Shown piece after piece: positions 15,697 to 23,597 of a stretch of 37,533 nt of DNA. Source of the stretch: Alphaproteobacteria bacterium UBA2966 (lineage in GTDB: Bacteria; Pseudomonadota; Alphaproteobacteria; UBA2966); the NCBI GenBank assembly GCA_002348365.1, contig DEBC01000119.1, forward strand, positions 35,447 through 72,979. Reading direction: 5' to 3'. The translations under genes and the position numbers were made by a program. The notes under the pieces are model-generated. The model was not told the origin of the DNA. It worked only from the letters and a program-made list of their open reading frames with translations, and searched no databases. How positions within the stretch are numbered: position 1 is the stretch's first letter; every line of letters starts with the position of its first letter.

Positions 15697-17181
15697 ATGG
15701 AAGGCCAGAACACGGCTCCGACCGAACTCTTCGTCATTCGGCCGAGCGGTGAAATAACTCTCAAGGCGCCACGGGCGCGCCGTCGTTTTCAGGAATCCTT
15801 GCGGAACAACATCACGGATGCGCTGCGAGCCCGGGAAATCGACTGTGCCTTGCGCATGGACGGTGCACGAATTCTGTTGACGACGAGTTCCCAGCAGGCG
15901 GCGGGCCAGATTCTGCCAAAGGTATTTGGCATCAAGTCCTTCTCTCTCGTGGAAGCGCAGGCGGACTGCGATATCACAGCTATCGTTCAGGCAGGCAGTG
16001 AAGCGTTCGCCAATACTGTGCGGGACCGCTCCTTTGCTGTGCGGGCCAAGCGGTCCGGACATGACAAAGACCGCATGGGGTTCACAAGCGTGGATATCGC
16101 AAAGCAGCTCGGGGCCGCGCTGAACCAATTTGGCAGCGTGGATCTGGGTACGCCAGACGTTGCCGTGGAGGTCGAGGCAGAGATGCCTCGGGTCTGGATG
16201 TACGCCAATCGTGTTGAAGGTGCCGGCGGGCTGCCTCTCGGTGTCCAGGGGCGCGCGCTCACACTCCTTTCGGGCGGTTTCGATTCGGCTGTCGCTGCCT
16301 GGCGCATCATGAAGCGTGGTGTTGCGAGTGATTTCCTGCTCTGCAATCTGGGTGGAAGTGCCTACGAGCGAATGGTTCTGCAGGTCGCCAAGGTACTTGC
16401 CGAGTTATGGGCACACGGTCAGCGGCCCAGGTTTTTCGTTGTTGACTTCAATCCCGTTGTTGATGAACTGCGGAGTCGCGTGCGTGATACCTATCTGCAG
16501 ATTGCATTGAAGTGGCAGATGTATCGGATCGCCGAATTGATCGCGGTGGAAGAAGGCCACGACGTGATCGTCACCGGCGAGGCGATTGGTCAGGTTTCAT
16601 CGCAAACGCTCAAGAATTTGGCGAGCATCGATGCGGCGACGGCGTTACCGATCATTCGGCCGCTCATCACCCATGACAAGCACGAAATTATTGTCGAAGC
16701 GGAGCGGATTGGGACAGCGCCTTTGTCTGCGCGAGTGCGGGAATACTGCGCCCTGTCAGATGCTCCGCCCGTAACGGCAAGTTCGGCGGACCGGGTTATC
16801 GATGAAATCGGAAAGCTCGATTCGGAATCGTTGCCGGCTGCGGCGGCAGCCCGGACGATGTTCGACCTCAAGAAGCTCGGCGCGACCGAGTTGAGAACGC
16901 TCTATCTGTTTGTCGATCAGATTTCGACCGAGTCCACTCTCGTCGATTGTCAGCCGCGCCACATGTTCGAGTCGTGGCATGCACCGGACGCCGTACACGT
17001 CGATCCCGAGACGTTCGCCGAAGGATTTCGTGCTCTCGATAAGGCCAAACCGTATGTCGTCTACTGCACTTATGGCACTCAATCGCCCTATTTTGCGGAG
17101 ATCATGCAGCAAGCTGGGTATGAAGCGTATGCGTTTCGCGGTGGTTTGAGCGCCGTTAAGAAGGCCTGTGAAGAGCTCTAG
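15697..17181 (+). CDS. thiI: tRNA uracil 4-sulfurtransferase ThiI with rhodanese domain
   Basis: The 494-aa protein combines an N-terminal ferredoxin-like/THUMP region (about residues 10-175), a PP-loop adenylation domain with SGGFDS at 192-197, and a C-terminal rhodanese domain (about 400-494). The two catalytic cysteines of the long ThiI type are in place: Cys351 in 'REYCALSDAPPVTAS' and the persulfide Cys457 in 'VVYCTYGTQS'. It adenylates U8 of tRNA and inserts sulfur to give 4-thiouridine; in some bacteria the rhodanese domain also serves thiamine thiazole synthesis. The ATG at 15697 follows a poor ribosome site. The usual partner, a cysteine desulfurase, is not in this window. Confidence 0.95.
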   Translation: MEGQNTAPTELFVIRPSGEITLKAPRARRRFQESLRNNITDALRAREIDCALRMDGARILLTTSSQQAAGQILPKVFGIKSFSLVEAQADCDITAIVQAGSEAFANTVRDRSFAVRAKRSGHDKDRMGFTSVDIAKQLGAALNQFGSVDLGTPDVAVEVEAEMPRVWMYANRVEGAGGLPLGVQGRALTLLSGGFDSAVAAWRIMKRGVASDFLLCNLGGSAYERMVLQVAKVLAELWAHGQRPRFFVVDFNPVVDELRSRVRDTYLQIALKWQMYRIAELIAVEEGHDVIVTGEAIGQVSSQTLKNLASIDAATALPIIRPLITHDKHEIIVEAERIGTAPLSARVREYCALSDAPPVTASSADRVIDEIGKLDSESLPAAAAARTMFDLKKLGATELRTLYLFVDQISTESTLVDCQPRHMFESWHAPDAVHVDPETFAEGFRALDKAKPYVVYCTYGTQSPYFAEIMQQAGYEAYAFRGGLSAVKKACEEL

Positions 17182-17280
17182 AGGCCTGCGGTAGCCAGTG
17201 CGTTGCGGACTGCGCAAGACATCGATGTGACACGAAAAACTCTCAAATTCAGGGCCAGAGGAGGAATCTGACGAGTACTT

Positions 17281-17298
17281 TTGTGACATACGTCACAA
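17281..17298. promoter_or_regulatory. CRP/FNR-family-like binding site
   Basis: A perfect inverted repeat with 7-bp arms (TTGTGAC-N4-GTCACAA) contains TGTGA-N6-TCACA, the textbook core for cAMP-CRP-like regulators. It lies 100 bp beyond the thiI stop codon and about 200 bp before the small membrane protein gene, in noncoding DNA. A partial copy of the half-site (ATGTGACA) occurs at about 17225. The regulator that uses it is not in the window. Confidence 0.6.
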
Positions 17299-17299
17299 G

Positions 17300-17435
17300 G
17301 ACTGCAGTTTATCGGCGCCAACTGCTTACGAGTTTCAGCACCCTCGGTTACATCTGAGATGCCCATGGTCATGCTTGGTACCGGGCGACGCGGCGTTTCA
17401 TCTTTCAGGTGTTTTGCCGCGTCGCCCGATTTTAC
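17300..17435 (+). ncRNA. candidate small RNA between a CRP-like site and a strong terminator
   Basis: The 305-bp gap between thiI and the small membrane protein has an activator-type palindrome at 17281-17298 and an intrinsic terminator ending near 17435, with no reading frame between them that has a ribosome site. A transcript starting just after the palindrome would be about 100-135 nt and end in a hairpin plus U-rich tail, the usual architecture of a bacterial regulatory RNA. The alternative is that the terminator only ends thiI mRNA. The exact 5' end cannot be set, and no known RNA family was recognised. Confidence 0.3.
17382..17435 (+). terminator. strong intrinsic terminator
   Basis: A perfect 13-bp GC-rich inverted repeat (CGGGCGACGCGGC at 17382-17394, complement at 17416-17428) encloses a 21-nt loop and is followed by ATTTTACTTT. 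It is the strongest terminator seen in the window. It ends thiI transcription or that of a short RNA starting after 17298. Confidence 0.75.
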
Positions 17436-17486
17436 TTTGTGGGACGGGCATGTATTAAGAGGGTCTCGGTCAACCAGGGAACCTCC

Positions 17487-17744
17487 ATGAGTGCCTCGAT
17501 TAAGTCTACGATCATCAAAATCGTCATTTGGAGCCTGATAATTGGCCTGGCGCTCTCGCTCGCAGGTGTGACTCCAGAATCACTTTTGTCAGGACTCGGC
17601 GATACCGTTCAGCGCATATTCGCGATTTTCGTGGACGTGGTGAGATGGGCCGTCCCTTACATCATTCTGGGTGCGGTGGTCGTCATCCCGATCTGGGCCG
17701 TCACATTCGTCTGGCGCATTTTCTGTCGCAAAGACAACGCGTAA
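17487..17744 (+). CDS. small inner-membrane protein, DUF6460-like
   Basis: The 85-aa protein has two predicted membrane segments: about residues 11-28 ('IVIWSLIIGLALSLAGV') and 54-78 ('AVPYIILGAVVVIPIWAV'). Between them lies a short amphipathic stretch 'LLSGLGDTVQRIFAIFVDVVR', and there is a basic C-terminus. This layout matches the DUF6460 small proteins of alphaproteobacteria, whose function is not known. The ATG at 17487 follows AGGGA at good spacing; a longer start upstream would run through the terminator. It lies 69 bp from the end of the convergent glycosylase pseudogene. Confidence 0.75.
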   Translation: MSASIKSTIIKIVIWSLIIGLALSLAGVTPESLLSGLGDTVQRIFAIFVDVVRWAVPYIILGAVVVIPIWAVTFVWRIFCRKDNA

Positions 17745-17812
17745 ATCATATCGCGAACCACATCGGACGAGAGGGCGACATCGGGGCCGAGAGAGGTGGA
17801 CTTGAAGCAACC

Positions 17813-18723
17813 TCAGGTCTGCGCTTGAGCGCGACGCTCCTCCATCTCCTCCAGAGATTTGGGCCAGTTGCCTTTAAGCAGCTTGGAGAGTGCGCGATCA
17901 GCCAATAACTTGCCCTCCGTCTGGCAGGTAGAGCAGTAATTGGCCTCGTTCGATGCGTACACGATCCGCTGGACCGGTGAGCCGCATTCCGGACACGGTT
18001 CTCTGTACTTGCCGTGGACTGCTATCTCCGGACGGAAGGCGGTTACTTTCTCGGGTAATCCATCTCCCGATTCCTCACGCAACCGTTCGATCCACTCCTG
18101 GAGCACGGTCACGGTGGCTTCGTGCAGACGCTTGATTTCGTCATCGCTCATTCGTTCTGTCCATTTGACGGGGAGAGTTTTGCGCGGTACAGGATTTCAT
18201 CCGAATAGGCATTGCCAATACCACTGAAAATCCTCGGATCCGTGAGGGCCCGCTTCACCGAATGGTTCTCGCGAAGGAGAACGGCGCGAAACTCTTCATA
18301 TTGGAGATCGAGAACCTCCACTCCACCGGGATCATGTTCCGCGAGTGCGTCAATTCCCTTCACAGGATAGAGAGAGGCGCGGCGTTTACTGCCCGCCTCG
18401 GTGAGGATGAGGGTTCCGGACTCAAAGTCGAAGGCCGCCAGGCCGCGGCGGCCCGGCGGCTTGGCGCCGCTTGCCTCCTTCCAGAGCAACCGGCCGGCGA
18501 TCATCAGGTGCAGTACGAGAAAGAAGTCGTCCTCCAGCGCCATGACAATGCGCTTGCCGAGTCGACGATACCCCGTGACTTTCTTGCCGTGGGCCTCCGA
18601 CAGTGGTGGGTCGCCCGAGCGGACCAGGAACGGGTGGGTCACACGTACCTGCTGAAGGCGTTGACCAATAGTCCGGGCCTCCAGCGCCTCGATATAAACG
18701 GTGATGTCGGGTAGTTCCGGCAT
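17813..18723 (-). pseudogene. Fpg/Nei-family DNA glycosylase, frameshifted
   Basis: The first 191 codons encode the N-terminal catalytic domain ('MPELPDITVY' with the Pro-Glu nucleophile region, 'GKRIVMAL', 'LHLMIAGRL') and the start of the H2TH domain ('DPRIFSGIGNAYSDEILYRAKLSP'). The rest of H2TH ('MSDDEIKRLHEATVTVLQEW') and a C-terminal zinc finger (CPEC...CSTC, C-x2-C-x16-C-x2-C) lie in another frame up to 17813. One base missing in the G/C run at 18167-18173 restores a single protein of about 303 aa. The zinc finger has 'ASNEANYC' where Fpg has an Arg before the last Cys pair, so base recognition may differ. The two frames meet at an ATGA overlap, so expression as two chains is a remote alternative. 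It is 10 bp after the SDR gene, in an operon with it and a DMT transporter. Confidence 0.8.
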
Positions 18724-18733
18724 CCCGCTGTCT

Positions 18734-19483
18734 TTATCCGCGTCCGATAAATGGGATGTTGGTCGCCATGATCGTCATGAACTGGATATTGGCGGTGAGC
18801 GGAAGTTCAGCCATGGAGACGACCGCGTTCGCAACGTCATCGACGTCCATCGTATCCTCGACTTTGACGCTTCCATCGGCTTGGGGTACGCCTTTCGTCA
18901 TGCGTTCGGTGAGCGGAGTGAGCGCATTGCCCACGTCGATCTGACCGCAGGCGATATTGAAGGCGCGCCCGTCAAGCGAGATCGTCTTGGTCAATCCGGT
19001 GACGCCGTGTTTTGAAGATGTGTAAGGCGCTGAACCGGGTCGCGGCGCATGGGCCGAAATTGATCCGTTATTGATGATTCGCCCGCCCTGCGGGGTTTGG
19101 CGGCGCATGAGATCGAACGCGTGCCGCGCGCACAGGAAGACGCCGGACAGGTTTACGTCGATCACGTTCTTCCATTGCTCGTACGTCAGGTCGCCGAAGT
19201 TGGTCGAGGGTGTGTTGGCGCCGGCGTTGTTGAACAGGACGTCGAGGCGACCGCTCGCTGATTCGATTTGTTCGAACATCGACGTGACAGCCTTCGGGTC
19301 GGCAACATCGCAGACAACGGAAACCATTCTGTCGCCGTCGGATCCCGCCATGGAGACGGTTTCGTGGAGAGTTTCCTCTCGACGTCCACAGATCGTCACA
19401 CTGTAGCCCGCGTTGTGAAGCGCCAGTGCCGAATGCCGCCCGATTCCCGATCCGGCGCCTGTCACCAGTGCGATCTTCGTCAT
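18734..19483 (-). CDS. SDR family oxidoreductase
   Basis: The 249-aa classical short-chain dehydrogenase has TGAGSGIG near residue 8, 'CDVADP' after the third strand, NNAG at about 88, Ser in 'INNGSISAH', and catalytic YTSSK. An Arg-rich 'CGRREE' after the second strand suggests NADP(H) preference. It probably acts on a small alcohol or ketone in the cytoplasm; the substrate is unknown. The ATG at 19483 overlaps the stop of the upstream DMT transporter gene by 4 bp (ATGA), so the two are translationally coupled. The glycosylase pseudogene follows after 10 bp. Confidence 0.9.
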   Translation of the reverse strand: MTKIALVTGAGSGIGRHSALALHNAGYSVTICGRREETLHETVSMAGSDGDRMVSVVCDVADPKAVTSMFEQIESASGRLDVLFNNAGANTPSTNFGDLTYEQWKNVIDVNLSGVFLCARHAFDLMRRQTPQGGRIINNGSISAHAPRPGSAPYTSSKHGVTGLTKTISLDGRAFNIACGQIDVGNALTPLTERMTKGVPQADGSVKVEDTMDVDDVANAVVSMAELPLTANIQFMTIMATNIPFIGRG

Positions 19484-20358
19484 TTATGGTCCTCCAATTT
19501 GGCCTGCTGCTGGGGTCGAGCCTTGGTTTGGCCTTGTCGTGACTCTTGAACGGCAACGTACATACCGGCGGAGAAGATCACCACCGCACCGATCAGAGTC
19601 CAGATATCCGGTATCTCCGAGAAGAACAGAAAACCGATAAGTCCCGCCCATATGAGGCGCCCAAAATCAAATGGCATGACAGCTGTCGCGTCCGCATCCT
19701 TGAGGGCTTGGGCCATGCAGAGATGACCCGCCGTTCCGCAGCAGCCGACAGCGACAAGCCACAGGAGTTGTGTCGGGCTTGGCCATTGCCACACGAACAG
19801 CGCGGCGATGAATGTGATGGGAGTGAGGTAAAGCATCATGTAGAGCGTGATGGTCAGGCTCGACTCCGTGACCGTTAGACGCTTGATGATGATCAAGACC
19901 ACGCCCCAGATCATCGCCGACGTCAGTATCATTCCTGCGCCCACGTTGAAGACCGCGATGCCGGGGCGAAGGATGACCAGGGCACCCACAAATCCCACCA
20001 CCAGGGCGAACGCTCGGTTGAACCCCAGCGGCTCGCGAAGGAACAGGACCGCTGCGACAGAGGCAAATAAGGGTGCCGTAAAATTGAGGGCCGCGACCTT
20101 GGCCAGCGTTGTCAGGCTGAGGCCGTAAAAGAAGATGCACATCGATGCGGATTGCAGGAGGCCGCGGGCACTGTGCAACCCGATTCGTGTCGTTCCAAGT
20201 GTCTCGAGGCCAGCCTTCAAGATTACGGGAAGCAATATGCCGAGCCCGAAGAGGTTCCGGAAGAACACCACTTCGAACGGGTGAAGCTCGAACGAGACGT
20301 GCCGGATGATCCCGAGCATGACCGAGAGCAGGAAGGTGGCGAGCACCATGAGTCCCAT
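19480..20358 (-). CDS. EamA/DMT-superfamily transporter
   Basis: The 292-aa integral membrane protein has about ten hydrophobic segments in two EamA repeats (roughly residues 1-135 and 145-280). Typical features are 'EVVFFRNLFGLGIL', 'AALNFTAPLFASVAAVLFLREPLG' over about 88-111, and 'DFGRLIWAGLIGFLFFSEIPD' in the second half. Such carriers usually export metabolites or amino acids across the inner membrane. No start codon exists upstream in frame for at least 35 codons although the frame is open, so the short cytoplasmic N-terminus is as seen in shorter family members. It is first in a minus-strand operon with the SDR (4-bp overlap) and the glycosylase pseudogene. Confidence 0.88.
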   Translation of the reverse strand: MGLMVLATFLLSVMLGIIRHVSFELHPFEVVFFRNLFGLGILLPVILKAGLETLGTTRIGLHSARGLLQSASMCIFFYGLSLTTLAKVAALNFTAPLFASVAAVLFLREPLGFNRAFALVVGFVGALVILRPGIAVFNVGAGMILTSAMIWGVVLIIIKRLTVTESSLTITLYMMLYLTPITFIAALFVWQWPSPTQLLWLVAVGCCGTAGHLCMAQALKDADATAVMPFDFGRLIWAGLIGFLFFSEIPDIWTLIGAVVIFSAGMYVAVQESRQGQTKARPQQQAKLEDHK

Positions 20359-20707
20359 GGCGCGCGGGGCACTCGGTAGCGAGTCGAACCAATGTCGTAT
20401 GGCGATGTGCGTGGCGATGATGCTCGGCTCCCAGACAACTGATATCCGACCGGCCTGCTCGAAAGGGTTTCACAAATCCCACAGGTGTGGGCCCCGGTCG
20501 GGTGTGTGAGTCTGCGCCAGCGAAATGTGTTTGGGCAAACGACGCCGATGAATTTGGCGCGTTTCCGTAGTCACCACTGGAGCAGTTGTCCCCGTGCACA
20601 CATCGCGAACATTGCACTTTCATGGGTAGCTGCACGGCTCTCACGGATGTGGCAGGTTTGGGCTGCCGCATCGGCCTCGACCTCGCCGCCGTAACGAAAG
20701 GATCGCA
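20359..20707. other. 349-bp divergent intergenic region
   Basis: This region separates the minus-strand DMT transporter gene from the plus-strand enolase-superfamily gene and should hold both promoters. A perfect palindrome with 6-bp arms (CCCACA-GG-TGTGGG) lies at 20478-20491. No credible coding region was seen. Confidence 0.45.
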
Positions 20708-21850
20708 ATGACCGAAATCACCATTAATCGCGTCGAATGTTTAGTGTTTCGCGCACCGGTCGACGTGCCCGTCGTTGCTGCCTTTGGTGCATTTCATGAT
20801 CGCCCGGTTGTTCTGGTTCGCGTGGAGGATGGGGACGGTGCGTTCGGCTGGGGCGAAATCTGGTGCAACTTCCCCAACAGTGGTGCGGAGCATCGGGCCC
20901 GCTGGATCGAGACCTTGATAGGGCCGCGGCTTCTCAATCGTACCTTCGACTCCCCGCAATCGGCCTATGATGCCCTGACGGCCGAGACACACGTCTGGAC
21001 GATACAATCCGGAGAGCCTGGAACGATTGCGCAGTGTCTTGCAGGCATAGACATCGCTTTATGGGATTTGGTGGGGCGTCGGGACGGAGTCTCGCTCCGC
21101 AAGATGTTGTCGCCGACCGCCCTCGATGCGGTTCCCGCCTACGCCAGCGGCATCAATCCCGACGGCTCTGTCGAAATGGCAGCGCGCAGCCGCGCCGCGG
21201 GATTCAGGAATTTCAAACTTAAGATCGGTTTCGGCAGGGACAAAGACCTCGCGAATATGCAGGGAATTGTGAGCGAGCTCACGCCCGGGGAACGGTTCAT
21301 GGTGGATGCCAATCAGGCCTGGGATGTTCCAACCGCCATCGACATGGCCGGAGCCATGGCGGACCTGCCCATCACTTGGCTCGAAGAACCCCTGCCAGCC
21401 GACCGGCCAGTGGAGGAGTGGACGGAACTGTCCTCGGCTGCTGGCGTCTCCCTGGCCGGAGGCGAGAACCTTCGGGGCTTGGAGGCATACAGATTGCTGG
21501 TGGAGTCCGGCTGGTGCAGTTTCGTACAACCCGATGCCTGCAAGTGGGGCGGCATTACCGGTTGTTGGCGCGTTGTGCAGATGATTGCTGACGCGGGCCT
21601 TACCTACTGCCCGCATTTTCTGGCGGGTGGCATCGGCCTGGTCGCTTCCGCGCAACTACTTGCAGCCGCCGCTGGTGACGGCCTCCTTGAGGTCGATTTC
21701 AACGACAACCCGCTCCGGGAGGAACTTGCCAAACCCTACCCGCAATTGGTCGAAGGAAATTTCATTCTCAATGATGCGCCCGGATTGGGAGTCGAGCCCG
21801 ACTTGGCGGCCGTGAGCGATCTGCGGGTCCAGTACGCCGAGATTACGTAA
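20708..21850 (+). CDS. mandelate racemase/muconate lactonizing enzyme family protein
   Basis: The 380-aa enolase-superfamily enzyme keeps the full mandelate racemase-subgroup set. The KxK motif is Lys170/Lys172 ('FKLKIG'), the metal ligands are Asp200, Glu226 and Glu253 ('DAN', 'LEEP', 'GGEN'), and the general base pair is Asp276 ('QPDA') and His303 ('CPHFLAGG'). The 27-residue spacing of the last two matches mandelate racemase. Members abstract a proton alpha to a carboxylate and then racemise or dehydrate, often acid sugars. The ATG at 20708 follows GAAAGGATCGCA. Its neighbours (divergent DMT transporter, convergent AhpD-like protein and D-2-hydroxyacid dehydrogenase) fit a small hydroxy-acid or sugar-acid pathway, without naming the substrate. 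Confidence 0.92.
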   Translation: MTEITINRVECLVFRAPVDVPVVAAFGAFHDRPVVLVRVEDGDGAFGWGEIWCNFPNSGAEHRARWIETLIGPRLLNRTFDSPQSAYDALTAETHVWTIQSGEPGTIAQCLAGIDIALWDLVGRRDGVSLRKMLSPTALDAVPAYASGINPDGSVEMAARSRAAGFRNFKLKIGFGRDKDLANMQGIVSELTPGERFMVDANQAWDVPTAIDMAGAMADLPITWLEEPLPADRPVEEWTELSSAAGVSLAGGENLRGLEAYRLLVESGWCSFVQPDACKWGGITGCWRVVQMIADAGLTYCPHFLAGGIGLVASAQLLAAAAGDGLLEVDFNDNPLREELAKPYPQLVEGNFILNDAPGLGVEPDLAAVSDLRVQYAEIT

Positions 21851-21991
21851 ACGGGCGATAGGGTGGACAGGTAAGTTGGACCGTGAAGGTCAGGGGTCGC
21901 AAAGCCCCGCTGACGCTAACTCGGCAGCGCCCAGGCCTTTGTTCCATCAACTCCTTCGATTTCAGGGACGGCAGGCAGTGGGCGATTAAAG

Positions 21992-22540
21992 TCAGGACAG
22001 AGGCGACTCGGCGCCGTCCGGAACAGGGACCTCGAACCCGTTTAGGGTCAGTGCGACGAAGATGTAATAGCCGACGATCCCCACGAGATCGACGACACCG
22101 CGCTCGTCCAATTGTGCCAGTGCATCGGTGTAGACCTTCTCCGACATGCGATGCGTTTCGAGCAATTCGCTTACGGCGGCGTAGAGGGCGCGTTCGTCCT
22201 CCTCTACCAATGCCGGTTTCTCGTTTGCCTTGATCGCTTCAATGACGTCGTTGGAGACCCCGGCGTCGAGCGCGATCGGTCTGTGAAGGTACCACTCCAC
22301 CTGGCAGGTCGTATGTCGTGCGACGATCAGTATCGCGAGTTCTGACAGTCGTGGGGGCAGAGATGAGTTGAATCGACAAAACGCCCCGAGTTGCTGGGCA
22401 CGACTGCACAGTTTTGGACTTCTCAGCCAGGAATTGAAGGGTCCCTGGATCTTTCCGCGAGGGCCACTGACGATGTCATCGTAGACTTGGCGTTGTTCCG
22501 GTGACAGGGCGGTCGGGTCGAGTTCGGGTAGTCTGCTCAT
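21992..22540 (-). CDS. carboxymuconolactone decarboxylase/AhpD-like family protein
   Basis: The 182-aa, mostly helical protein fits the CMD/AhpD-like fold: 'RLSELAILIVARHTTCQVEWYLH' split around residues 63-85, then 'LDAGVSNDVIEAI'. It has a single Cys in 'TTCQVEWYLH' in place of the CxxC of AhpD peroxidase reductants, so a decarboxylase or lactonase-like or unknown role is more likely than peroxide reduction. The ATG at 22540 starts 20 bp after the end of the D-2-hydroxyacid dehydrogenase gene on the same strand, so the two are probably co-transcribed. The substrate is unknown. Confidence 0.85.
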   Translation of the reverse strand: MSRLPELDPTALSPEQRQVYDDIVSGPRGKIQGPFNSWLRSPKLCSRAQQLGAFCRFNSSLPPRLSELAILIVARHTTCQVEWYLHRPIALDAGVSNDVIEAIKANEKPALVEEDERALYAAVSELLETHRMSEKVYTDALAQLDERGVVDLVGIVGYYIFVALTLNGFEVPVPDGAESPLS

Positions 22541-22560
22541 CTATATCTCCATCACGTGGA

Positions 22561-23514
22561 TCAGGGGTTCAGGATTCGGATGGGGTCGCCCGCCAGCCAC
22601 GCTTCCAGATCTTCCACGATGCCGCCGTAGAACGTCCGATAACTCTCCTCCGTGACGTATCCGATATGCGGCGTCAGCACCACATTGGGGAGGCGGCGGT
22701 AGGGATGTTCCGACGGCAAGGGTTCTGTGTCATAGACATCGAGACCGACCCCGGCGATGACATTATTCTCAATGGCGTGAATCAGCGCTGGCTCCTGAAC
22801 AATGGGGCCCCGCGATGTATTGACGAGGAACGCGGAAGATTTCATGCGATCCAATTCATCGGCTCCGATCAGACCCCGGGTGCGGTCGCTGAGTACCAGG
22901 TGAACGGTGACAAAATCCGACTGGGCGAAGAGGTCGTCTTTGCTCACTCTTGTTGCGCCGCATTCGGCCGCCCGTTCATCGGTCAAGTTTTGACTCCAGG
23001 CGATGACTGACATGTCAAATGCGTTCGCAACCCTCGCTACGCGGCTTCCCAGCCGTCCGAGGCCCAGGATACCCAGGGTCTTGCCGGACAGATCGTTGCC
23101 GATAGACGTCTGCCATCGGCCTTCCCGCATATTCGCGGTTTCTTCAGGGATCTTGCGAGCCAGCGCCAGGATTAGTGTCCAGGTGAGTTCCGGCGTTCCC
23201 GTTGGGAGTGAAGCGGTGTGGCATACGACGATCCCGTGCTCATTTGCTGCGGCGACATCGATGGAAGCATTCCGCGGCCCTGTCGTGATCAGGAGTTTAA
23301 GGTCTGGGAGTTGCTCAATAAGCGGGCGAGGGAACGGTGTTCGTTCACGCATTGCGCAGACGATATTGAAACCTTTCAAGCGCTCGACGAGGTCGGAAGT
23401 CTCCGAGAGATGATCATCAAAAACGACGACTTCAGCCTGAGATGAAACTCGGCTCCAGTCTGCCATTTCTTGGGAAACTCTCTGGTAGTCGTCTATCACC
23501 GCTATGCGCGCCAT
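22561..23514 (-). CDS. D-2-hydroxyacid dehydrogenase family protein
   Basis: The 317-aa NAD-dependent enzyme has the dinucleotide motif GLGRLG at residues 151-156 and the catalytic trio Arg235 ('NTSRGPI'), Glu264 ('DTEPLP') and His283 ('TPHIGY'). It would reversibly reduce a 2-keto acid to the D-2-hydroxy acid in the cytoplasm. The N-terminal substrate domain ('MARIAVIDDYQ', 'FNIVCAMRERTPF', 'LKLLITTG') is complete. It is probably co-transcribed with the AhpD-like gene 20 bp downstream. The neighbouring enolase-superfamily dehydratase or racemase could supply a keto acid; this is inference. Confidence 0.92.
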   Translation of the reverse strand: MARIAVIDDYQRVSQEMADWSRVSSQAEVVVFDDHLSETSDLVERLKGFNIVCAMRERTPFPRPLIEQLPDLKLLITTGPRNASIDVAAANEHGIVVCHTASLPTGTPELTWTLILALARKIPEETANMREGRWQTSIGNDLSGKTLGILGLGRLGSRVARVANAFDMSVIAWSQNLTDERAAECGATRVSKDDLFAQSDFVTVHLVLSDRTRGLIGADELDRMKSSAFLVNTSRGPIVQEPALIHAIENNVIAGVGLDVYDTEPLPSEHPYRRLPNVVLTPHIGYVTEESYRTFYGGIVEDLEAWLAGDPIRILNP

Positions 23515-23597
23515 CTGCCTCTTCGCCTCGTTTTATCAGTGGGGTCTCGATGTGTTCGAAGGCAGCAACGTATCTGGCTGGGAGGTCCTGCCACAAG

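Noticed and set aside
17813..18151. Independent small zinc-finger gene
   Set aside because: Its sequence is exactly the missing C-terminal part of the upstream DNA glycosylase, so it was merged into one frameshifted gene.
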